Shown piece after piece: positions 24,979 through 33,265 of a stretch of 64,000 nucleotides of DNA. The stretch's first letter is position 1. Each line of letters begins with the position of its first letter. The translations under genes were made by a program, and so were the position numbers. The DNA comes from Cryobacterium sp. PH29-G1 (GTDB lineage Bacteria; Actinomycetota; Actinomycetes; Actinomycetales; Microbacteriaceae), in the NCBI RefSeq assembly GCF_030063365.1, contig NZ_JASISY010000008.1, positions 1 through 64,000 of the forward strand. Direction: 5' to 3'. The notes under the pieces are model-generated. The model was not told the DNA's origin. It saw nothing but the letters and a program-made list of their open reading frames with translations, and searched no databases.

Positions 24979-27900
24979 TTACGACTCCGTGATCCGGCGC
25001 TTGCGCGAGCGCCGTGCACTCCAGAAGAAGCCGAGTCCCAGCAGAAGCAGCAGCACGGCCACCGCCACCGAGATATAGAGCGCCGCGGCGTTCACACCCG
25101 ACTGCGCCAGCTTGGTAGCCGGCAGTACGTCGGCCGTGTCGGATCCGGTGATGGGCGACTGCGCCGTGTCGACAGCGCTGCTGTACGCGGTCACCGTGTT
25201 GGTCACCTGTGGGAACGCCGCCTGCAGCACGTTCACGGTGAGGGTCACCTGGGCCCTCTGCCCCACCGCGAGCGGGCCCGCGAAGGTGCACGTCACGGTT
25301 TGCCCGGCCGGTGCACACTCAACATCTGTGCCGGCACTGGTGCGGTACTCGAGCCCGGTCGGAAGGTCATCAACAATGCTGAATTCGCCCGGGTTTTCGG
25401 TGGGGCCGTTGTTCGCAACCTCGATCAGGTAGTCGAGCGTCGTTCCCACCCGGGCCACGCCGACATGGGTTTTGGTCACGTTGAGACCGACCAGCGCGTC
25501 AACGGCGAGGGTATCGGTCGACTCGTTATTGTCGGCATCCGGGTCGGGGGTGACAGCGGAGACGACGGCGACGTTCTCGACCGTGGGGTAGGCCAGGGCG
25601 TTCACCGCAGCGTTCACGACGAGCACGGGTGCGGTCTGGCGCGGGCCGAGATCGGCGCTCAGCACGCAGGAGACCGGCGTGGTGCCAGCTTCCGCATCGG
25701 TTTCCGCCGCAACGCAGTTCCAGAGCGGGTCGCTCCCGGCACTATCCACAAACTCCAATCCGCGCGGCAGCGTGTCGAGAACGCTCACACCGGTGGCCGT
25801 TGATGGGCCGTCGTTGGTCACCTCGAGCTGGAATGCGGTATTTTCACCGATACGCCCGGCACCGGAGTGCGATTTGACGATGCTCAGGTCGGCGCTCTGA
25901 CCGAACGTCACCGCCACCTCGCCCACGTTGTTGGCGCGGGTGATTTCGTCGGTCGGGGTCGAGACGACCGCGGTGTTGGTGAGCGAGACGGTACCGAGCG
26001 CCGGGTCGGAACTCGTGGTGAGCCCCAACGCCGTCGCGGTTCCGCCGGTGGCCAGTCCCACCGTGCCGTCGCCGAGGGTGCACGTCACCGGCTGAACCTC
26101 ACTGTCGAGAACCGCGTCGGCAACGCAGGTCCAGCCGGGGGTATTCGCCTGAAAGCGGATGCCGACGGGCAGGCTGTCGACAATGGTGATCGCGCCCACC
26201 GCGTTCGACGGTCCCACATTCACGAGCTCGAAGTCGAAGGTGACGTCGTTGCCGGCGAGCACGTTCGCATTCGGGGTGGATTTGACGAGACTGAGATCGA
26301 CCAGCGCCACCACCGTCACCGGAACGGTGTCGGTGTCGGTGCCTCGCCCGGGGCGGCTGTCGCTCCAGCCGACCGTTGCCTCGTTGGTGGCGACCGTTCC
26401 ATCGGCGATCGCGGACGACACGGCAGCCGTGACGGTGATCGTAGCTGTCGTCACGCCGAGGGTCGCTCGAACGCAGCTCGTCGTGGCGAGGGTGCAGGTC
26501 CACCCGTCACCGGCGATCTCAACGGCGGTGAAGCCGTTCGGGAGCACGTCGGCAACGGTGAGCGCATCAGCGTTCGACGGGCCGGCGTTCGTCACCGTCA
26601 GCGTGTAGCTGATATCCGTTCCGGCGACAATCTCCGTAGCGGTCGGCGTGATCGTCTTGACGATCGTCACCGCGGCCTGGGTGGTCACCTCGGTGGCGTC
26701 TTCGGCCCGGTTCGGGTTCAGGTCGCCGGCCGGCTCGGGGAGCACCCCGGTGACCGTGGCGACGTTCGTGAACGTCGCGGCTCCGGCATCCGCCGGGATC
26801 GAGACGGTGACGGAGATGATGCCGGCAGTTGCCCCGGCGGCAAGAATGCCGGTGCTCGTGCAGGTCAGGTCCTGACCCACCGGGGCAGCGCAGTTCCAGC
26901 CGCTGCCGCTGGCCGATACCGGAACCAGTCCCGCCGGAACATGATCGACCACGACGGTGCCGACCGGCGCGTCGGAGGGCGCGTAGTTGGTCACGGTGAG
27001 CGCGTAGCTCACATCGGTTCCGGCCAGGACCTCGCCGGTCGGGTGCGACTTCGCGATGCCGAGGTCGGATTCTCCGGTGAGGGAGGTATCGGTGGAACCG
27101 GTGGCCGGTGGCGTGTTCGCCGAGGAGACGGTGGCGCTGTTGCGCACGTCTCCGGTGAGCGAGCTGGGCACGTTCACGCGAACGTTCACGGTTTCGGTGC
27201 CGCCCGCCACGAGCGTGCCGGTCAGGGCACAACCAATGGTGGACGGATCCGCACTGGTTTCGGTGCACGCCCAGGTTCCGGGGCCGGCGGTGCCGGTCTC
27301 AGCGAACGTCAGCCCGTTTGGCAGGACGTCCTCGATGGCCACCGTGCGGGCATCCGCAAAGCCGTTGTTGGTCACAACGAAGCGGTAGGTACCGGTGGTT
27401 CCCGGAACGAGTTTGTCTTCCACGAGCGACTTGGTGATGCCCAGGGTCGTGGCCGTGTTGACGGGGGTCACGGTTTCGGATTCGTTGTTGGCCGACTCCG
27501 GGTCCGTCGTCGTGCCCGACACCGTCGCGGTGTTGGTGAGGCTGCCGGTGAAGCCGGAGTCGATCGTGGCGGTCACCACAATCTGGGCGGTGGCGTTCAG
27601 GGGCAGGTCACCGGACAGCGTGCAGGTGATCACACCTGCCGACACAGCACAGTCCGCACCGGCGCTCGTGGCGACCACGTCGGAAATATTGCCGGGCAGA
27701 GCGTCGGTCACGGTGATGGATTCCACGGAGAGCGACGGGCCCAGGTTGACCACGTCGAGGTTCCAGCTGGCTTGCTGGCCCGCCGCGAAGGTCCCCTGCG
27801 CGGTTTTGGTTACGGCGAGGTCGGCGCTCGTGGTGACCGCGATCGTCGACTCGCTCGTATTGTTGGCCAGCGTCGGGTCGAAGGTACGCGCGGCGACGGT

Positions 27901-30900
27901 CGCCGAGTTGGTGACGCTGGTGGCATCGGCCACGTCCGACGCCACGGCTACGGCAACGGAAATGACCGGCCAGGCTGCGCCGCTCGCGAGCGTTTCGTTG
28001 GCGTTGCTGCGTTCACAGGTGAACGCCCCGGTGTCGGCGTTTGGAGTCGTGCAGCTCCAGCCGGTTCCGGATGCCGCGGTGACGGTGATTCCGGCCGGAA
28101 GCGGTTGCGCCGGCAGGTCGCTCACCACGAAGTTGTGTCCAGCCACATTGCCCACTGCGGTGTTCGGCCCGGCATTGCTCACGGTCAGGGTCCACGCCTT
28201 GGCCGTCGCAGCGCCGGCCACGAGGGCGTCACCGGCGGCCTTCACGATCCGTACGTCGGCGGAATGCACGAACGCATCAGCGGTGGCAGAACCGGGGGCG
28301 TACGACGTGGGACCGGATCGGCCGGTCGCGTCGGTCGCATCCGTTGCCACTGCCGTGAGGGTGTTGCGGTGCTGCACGGTTGTGCCGGTGCCCGGGGCGG
28401 TCAACGCGGCCGTGGTGGGCTGCGCCGAAAAGCGGATGACGATGGAAGTTCCCGGAGCGACCGCGCTGAACGGCGCCCAAACCAACGTCTGCACACCGCC
28501 GATGGTGCTGAGCGAGGGGTCGGCGAGGGCGACGGCCGCCGCAGATCCGATCTTCACCGTGCTGGTGCCCGCGGTGTAGACCCAGTTGGCGGGCAGCGCA
28601 TCGGTGGCCGTGACTGTTTTGGCAGTGCCGCCGCCCGCGTTCCGCAGGGTGAGCACCCAGCCGAAGTCGGTGTCGACGTAGGCGGTCGAGCCGCTGGCCA
28701 CGGCCTTGGTCAGGGTGATGCGCGGGAAAGCGGGCGTGACCGTTGCCGTTGCGGTGGGCGGGTTCGCCGTGTATTCGCGTTCGTCGGTCGCGCTGCTCGG
28801 CAGGGAACGATAGGTCGGCACGGTGACGACGTTGGTGAGCGCACCGGTGCCGAGCGTCGACGATGCGGCGAGCTGTGCGTCGTAGGTCTGCACGTCGCTG
28901 CCGCCCTTGGCGATGGTCGAGATCGTCCAGGTGATGGTGTTGCCCGAGAGCACGCCACCGCCGCTGATATTCGTGACACTGCCCAGGTCGATCCCCGTCG
29001 GGATGGTGTCGACAATGCTCACGTCGAAGGCATCGCTCGTTGTGGCGGTGTTCGCGTTACGGGTCGTGACGGTGTACCTGAATACCTGGCCGGGTTCCGG
29101 CGTCGTGTCGGAGACCGTCTTGGCGATCGTCAGGGCCGGTTCGAGGACCGTCACGTCGGCGGTCGGCGATACGGCGCTTTCATCGAAGGTGGCGCCGGCG
29201 GATAGCGGCGTGCTGCCGTTGGTGCGCATCCAGCCGAGGAAGGCTCCGTTCTTGAGCACGTCTCCAGCGGTTCCGGCGGCGCTGAGCACCGTTGCCGTGA
29301 AGGTCACCGTCACCGTGCGGTCCGTGGTGGTGGCGAGCACGTCGCCGAGCGCCCAACCAATCTTCTGGCCGGACGCGTCGAGTGCCGCGCCGGAACCGGG
29401 CAGGTCATCGTCGCACGAGCCGAGAGCGGTTTCACAGCTGACCACGGCTGTACCTGCGCGGATCCCGACGGGCAGGGTATCGATGATCGCGGCGTCGTAG
29501 AAGTTGACGTTGCGGGGCAGTGCCACGCTGATGGTGTAGTCGATCGTGCCACCGATGGTGGCGGTGGCCGGCTGCACCGTCTTCACGGTGACGGCGCCCT
29601 CCACGGTGACCTTGGCGGAGGAGGAGGCCGACACGACGAGTTCGGTCGCCGGGTCGTTGACCGCGGTGACGTTCTGGTTGGGGTCGTTGTCGAGGGTTGA
29701 ACCGGTCACAAATGCGGTGTTCGTGTAGCTGACCAGGCCGGCAGCGTCGGGGTCAACGACGGCTTCGAAAGTGACGCTGGTGACGTCAGGGCTCAGCAGC
29801 GCGCCGCTTCCGGGTAGGGTCCAGGTGAGTTTGGTGGTGCCGGTGACGCATCCGTTGGTGTCGTTGCCGGCGATGCTCGTGGTGACCGTTCCGGCGGGAG
29901 AAGTGAGAAAGCCGGTGGAGGGGGTGAAGCGCAGGCCGTCGGGCAGACAGTCGGTGATAACCGAGTCGTAGGCCGCGGGCCGTCCGGCGGTGTTGCCGGC
30001 GGCCAGGGTGAAGGTGACCAGCTCACCGCCCCGGGCGGTCGCCTCATCGACCGATTTGGTCAGCGTGGGTTTCGGTACGACGACCGTGACGGTCTTTGTG
30101 GCCGTGCGCGCGGGTAACGCGGTTCCCGACGGAGTTGCCTTGCTGGTGAAACTAGCCGTGTTTTTGAGCGAACCCGACGAGCGAGCAACACCCACAAGCA
30201 CGCCGGGAAGAGTCACCGTGAAGGTCTCGTCGAGCGCGGTGCCGTTGTCGTAGGTCGCCGGGAAGGTCAGCGTTCCGGTAGCGCTGTCGAAACTGCCACC
30301 GGTCGGCAGCGAGGACACGGTCGCCACGGTCCCGGCCGGAATCGTCAAGCCCGAGATCATCGGGTCGGAGAGCACGCCGTCAAACACGGTGGTGCCGGCC
30401 GGAATACTCACGCTGTAGGTGTAATCCACCGTTTCACCGGCGACGACCTGGGATCCCACGTTGTTGCCGGACTCGTTGATGCTCGTCACGCCCGTCTTGG
30501 CAACGACGACGGGCGGCAGGTGAACCTCGGCCGTGTCGTTCGCCGGAGCGGTGTTGCCGTCTGCATCGTGGCTGGGGTCGAGGGAGCCCCTCGGGAAGAA
30601 CTCGGTGTCGTTGCCGCTGGTGTTGGGCGAGGTGAAGGCGACCACGGATGCGGTGTTCGTGAAGCTCGAGGTGACGCTGACGGCGGCGGGCATCGTGACG
30701 GTGTATCGCACGCTGGCCGAGGCGCCGGCCGTGATGGGACCGGGCACGGTCCAGACAATGACGCTGCGCGCGTCGGAGCCGAGCGCGGCGGGGTATCCGG
30801 TCGTTCCCGGGTCGGCACAGGCGCCGGAATCGCTGATTGACGCCGTGGTCCATTCCGCGCAGGTATAGTCGGCCGGAAGCGCATCCCACACCGTGACATC

Positions 30901-32103
30901 CGCTACGTCCACGTTGTTGTTGTCCGTCGCGGCGAAGCGCTCATTTGTAACGTCGATCGAGTAGGTGATCTCGTCGTCTTCGCGCACCGAGACGCTGTCG
31001 TTCGCGCCCGTCGGGGCAACGCCGTTCACGAGCGCGACGCTCTTGTTGAGCGTGACCACCGGAGCGGGGGCCACGCCATAGTCCACCTGGTCGCGCAGCG
31101 CTAACACGCTGCCGTCGGTCGACGACTGGCGGTACTTCATCAGGTTCGCCGTGATGTCCACGTCGGCGGTGGAGGCCAGGCTCGTGACGGTGGCGCTCAC
31201 ATACAGAATTATCGACGCGCCCTGGGCCACGAAGCGGTTGGCGCCGCCCTCCGTGTCGCCCAGCATCCAGGAGGCCGGGAGAGCATCTGTGGGCAGCGGC
31301 ATCTCGGCCTCGGTACCGGCCACCGGTGTAATGGTCACGCCGCCCGCGCCGACCTGAAAACCGGCGAACGTTGTACCCACCGGTACGAAGTCGGTGATTT
31401 GCGCATTGCGCGTCTTGCTTGAATCGGAGAAGTCGACCGTGAGTTCGAAGCAGACCGTGTCACCGAGCTGGTACGTGGGGATGGTCGTGACGGTGCCGTC
31501 AATGTTGTCAATGTAGTCGCCGGCTCCGGCCGCGCAATCCAGCGGGGAACCGGTGGGCGTCGGGCGCGGCAGCACCTTCTTGCTAATGACCGGCTCGCCC
31601 GAATCGAGCCCGGCCTTGGAGTCGTCGGTCACGGGCTTCGCGCCTTCACCGGGTGTGCGACCGGTGGTCGTGCCGGTAATAGCGACGACGTTCAGATAGC
31701 CGTCGCCGGCGGCCGTTGGTACGTCCGTCGCGGTGCCGGTGGTGGTCGTGCCCTCGTAAAAGGGGCTCATGTAGGCGTCGTAGCCGATCGTGAGACTGGT
31801 GTCGTGGGCCAGTTCCGTGGGATCGGGCGTCATGACCACGGTGAACGTGCCGTCGGCGTTGGCGACGGCACTGTCGATGGTGGCGCCGGTGACTATGCCG
31901 TCTTCGTCGCAGCCGGCGCTGCGCTCGAAGTCAACGCTGGCCGGAAGCACCGGGCACAGGCCGTTGGGGATGACGTCAGTGATCGTCATCGCGCCGTCAT
32001 TGGCGTATTCGCCGGCCCGCACCAGCAGGTCGAAGTGCGCCAGCTCGCCGGAGACGAAGCCTGACGTGCCGGTTTTGACGATGGACAGGTCCATGCCGCG
32101 CAC
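24979..32103 (-). CDS. Giant DUF11-repeat cell-surface protein lacking a visible N-terminus
   Basis: At least 2,374 residues made of about 15 tandem DUF11-type beta-sandwich modules, each opening with a motif such as DLSIVKSH, DLAVTKTA, LGITKSL or ALTIAKTV and closing with an N-T-A-x-V strand. The C-terminus has a sorting-like motif KLAQSG (compare LAxTG), a membrane helix (ALYISVAVAVLLLLLGLGFFW) and a basic tail (RRSRKRR), the layout of wall-anchored proteins. The first usable start, a GTG at 32103, gives no signal peptide. The frame stays open upstream to a TAATAA at 32275-32280 and encodes more module-like sequence (NTATASGNYLGPV), but has no start codon there. The gene looks 5'-truncated or frameshifted. 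Confidence 0.85.
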   Translation of the reverse strand: MRGMDLSIVKTGTSGFVSGELAHFDLLVRAGEYANDGAMTITDVIPNGLCPVLPASVDFERSAGCDEDGIVTGATIDSAVANADGTFTVVMTPDPTELAHDTSLTIGYDAYMSPFYEGTTTTGTATDVPTAAGDGYLNVVAITGTTTGRTPGEGAKPVTDDSKAGLDSGEPVISKKVLPRPTPTGSPLDCAAGAGDYIDNIDGTVTTIPTYQLGDTVCFELTVDFSDSSKTRNAQITDFVPVGTTFAGFQVGAGGVTITPVAGTEAEMPLPTDALPASWMLGDTEGGANRFVAQGASIILYVSATVTSLASTADVDITANLMKYRQSSTDGSVLALRDQVDYGVAPAPVVTLNKSVALVNGVAPTGANDSVSVREDDEITYSIDVTNERFAATDNNNVDVADVTVWDALPADYTCAEWTTASISDSGACADPGTTGYPAALGSDARSVIVWTVPGPITAGASASVRYTVTMPAAVSVTSSFTNTASVVAFTSPNTSGNDTEFFPRGSLDPSHDADGNTAPANDTAEVHLPPVVVAKTGVTSINESGNNVGSQVVAGETVDYTYSVSIPAGTTVFDGVLSDPMISGLTIPAGTVATVSSLPTGGSFDSATGTLTFPATYDNGTALDETFTVTLPGVLVGVARSSGSLKNTASFTSKATPSGTALPARTATKTVTVVVPKPTLTKSVDEATARGGELVTFTLAAGNTAGRPAAYDSVITDCLPDGLRFTPSTGFLTSPAGTVTTSIAGNDTNGCVTGTTKLTWTLPGSGALLSPDVTSVTFEAVVDPDAAGLVSYTNTAFVTGSTLDNDPNQNVTAVNDPATELVVSASSSAKVTVEGAVTVKTVQPATATIGGTIDYTISVALPRNVNFYDAAIIDTLPVGIRAGTAVVSCETALGSCDDDLPGSGAALDASGQKIGWALGDVLATTTDRTVTVTFTATVLSAAGTAGDVLKNGAFLGWMRTNGSTPLSAGATFDESAVSPTADVTVLEPALTIAKTVSDTTPEPGQVFRYTVTTRNANTATTSDAFDVSIVDTIPTGIDLGSVTNISGGGVLSGNTITWTISTIAKGGSDVQTYDAQLAASSTLGTGALTNVVTVPTYRSLPSSATDEREYTANPPTATATVTPAFPRITLTKAVASGSTAYVDTDFGWVLTLRNAGGGTAKTVTATDALPANWVYTAGTSTVKIGSAAAVALADPSLSTIGGVQTLVWAPFSAVAPGTSIVIRFSAQPTTAALTAPGTGTTVQHRNTLTAVATDATDATGRSGPTSYAPGSATADAFVHSADVRIVKAAGDALVAGAATAKAWTLTVSNAGPNTAVGNVAGHNFVVSDLPAQPLPAGITVTAASGTGWSCTTPNADTGAFTCERSNANETLASGAAWPVISVAVAVASDVADATSVTNSATVAARTFDPTLANNTSESTIAVTTSADLAVTKTAQGTFAAGQQASWNLDVVNLGPSLSVESITVTDALPGNISDVVATSAGADCAVSAGVITCTLSGDLPLNATAQIVVTATIDSGFTGSLTNTATVSGTTTDPESANNESETVTPVNTATTLGITKSLVEDKLVPGTTGTYRFVVTNNGFADARTVAIEDVLPNGLTFAETGTAGPGTWACTETSADPSTIGCALTGTLVAGGTETVNVRVNVPSSLTGDVRNSATVSSANTPPATGSTDTSLTGESDLGIAKSHPTGEVLAGTDVSYALTVTNYAPSDAPVGTVVVDHVPAGLVPVSASGSGWNCAAPVGQDLTCTSTGILAAGATAGIISVTVSIPADAGAATFTNVATVTGVLPEPAGDLNPNRAEDATEVTTQAAVTIVKTITPTATEIVAGTDISYTLTVTNAGPSNADALTVADVLPNGFTAVEIAGDGWTCTLATTSCVRATLGVTTATITVTAAVSSAIADGTVATNEATVGWSDSRPGRGTDTDTVPVTVVALVDLSLVKSTPNANVLAGNDVTFDFELVNVGPSNAVGAITIVDSLPVGIRFQANTPGWTCVADAVLDSEVQPVTCTLGDGTVGLATGGTATALGLTTSSDPALGTVSLTNTAVVSTPTDEITRANNVGEVAVTFGQSADLSIVKSHSGAGRIGENTAFQLEVTNDGPSTATGVSVLDTLPRGLEFVDSAGSDPLWNCVAAETDAEAGTTPVSCVLSADLGPRQTAPVLVVNAAVNALAYPTVENVAVVSAVTPDPDADNNESTDTLAVDALVGLNVTKTHVGVARVGTTLDYLIEVANNGPTENPGEFSIVDDLPTGLEYRTSAGTDVECAPAGQTVTCTFAGPLAVGQRAQVTLTVNVLQAAFPQVTNTVTAYSSAVDTAQSPITGSDTADVLPATKLAQSGVNAAALYISVAVAVLLLLLGLGFFWSARRSRKRRITES

Positions 32104-32365
32104 CGTGACACTGCTCGTCGAAGAGGTGGCCCGATCGGCCTCGGTTTTGACGGGTCCCAGGTAGTTTCCCGAGGCCGTCGCCGTGTTCTTGAAGCCCTGT
32201 CCCGACGCGGCATCATCTTCCTGGCGCGTCGAAGCACCCGTGTTGTTATCGAGGTTGGCTCTCTGCCCGCAGGTTTATTACTATTTGCCCCCTATTCGAG
32301 CTACCGGGGGGGCCGACTGATCTACCCCGCCCCGCCGCCCGCGACACGACTCGGTCGGCGTCGAT

Positions 32366-33136
32366 TCAGCCGATGCCGCCCATGCGCTCGAGGGCCGCGC
32401 GCATGATCTGCGCCTCGGGCGTCGGCGCCACGTGATGGTTGGTGTAGATGCCGACCAGCCATTGCAGCACTTCGTCTTCACTCATCGCCACGGCGTTCCA
32501 GTCCACTCCGGGCTCCGCGGCGGTGCGCGGCTCGCCCGTGTCCGGGTCGAGCCAGGCGCGGGCGATCGGCACGTCCGGCTCGTCGTTGTTCACGTTCCAG
32601 AGCAGCGCGATCGGGTGGTTGTCACCGTCGATGTGATCCTGATCGACTCGACCGGAACCGAGCCAGGGCAAGGTCAGCAATTCACCGATAATCCCGACCT
32701 CGATCAGTTCGAGCTGGGTTGGTTCGGTTTCGGGAACGTAGAGGGTGAAGCCCTGTTCGAACCATTCGGCGGCCTCGTAAATTGAGTCGAGCAGTTCATC
32801 CAAACCATCGATTTCCTGCACCAGAATCAGGGCCCACTCGAGCAGAATTTCGGTCTGGTCATCCGGCCAGGGGCTCTCGAACGGGTCACTCGTACCGTGG
32901 TAATGAAAGCTCGGGCCGGCCTCATCGAGCAAAACGTGCAGCTGGCCGCTGTCGTAGTCGATCGACAGGTTGAGCGCGCCGCCCTCGTCGTCGCGATCGG
33001 CGAACAGGTCGGGGTGGGCCAGTTCCGGCGGCAGCGCGATCGCTGCGGCGAGCCGGGGGCCCAGATCAAGAACGGCACGAAACTGGATGGTCGGCAGGCG
33101 CAGGGTTTCATCCTGCTCGAAGTGCTGGTCTGACAT
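32366..33136 (-). CDS. Acidic hypothetical protein
   Basis: A 256-residue, strongly acidic soluble protein (for example DRDDEGGALNLSIDYDSGQLHVLLDE and DQDHIDGDNHPIALLWNVNNDEPD in pieces) with no signal peptide or membrane helix. I do not recognise the family and will not assign a function. The ATG at 33136 has no ribosome site but a TAAACT -10 box 6 nt upstream, suggesting leaderless expression. It lies between the P-type ATPase gene and the truncated surface-protein gene, all on the minus strand. Bases 32281-32365 between it and the surface gene carry no recognisable element. Confidence 0.75.
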   Translation of the reverse strand: MSDQHFEQDETLRLPTIQFRAVLDLGPRLAAAIALPPELAHPDLFADRDDEGGALNLSIDYDSGQLHVLLDEAGPSFHYHGTSDPFESPWPDDQTEILLEWALILVQEIDGLDELLDSIYEAAEWFEQGFTLYVPETEPTQLELIEVGIIGELLTLPWLGSGRVDQDHIDGDNHPIALLWNVNNDEPDVPIARAWLDPDTGEPRTAAEPGVDWNAVAMSEDEVLQWLVGIYTNHHVAPTPEAQIMRAALERMGGIG

Positions 33137-33265
33137 ATGTTGAGTTTACCGATCGCCGGCCGGGGGCGAGTCTGCCCGACCGGCGCCCGCCGCGGGCGCA
33201 TTGTCTTCCCCGCGGCACGTCACCACTGATTGACAAGTGGTCAGGGAAGAAACACCGCGCCGTCG

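Noticed and set aside
25867-29205. Very long open frame (1,112 codons) on the plus strand
   Set aside because: It is antisense to the DUF11 surface gene. High-GC third positions keep the opposite strand open, and its translation is Arg/Gly-rich with no domain pattern, while the minus-strand frame shows repeats and a wall anchor.
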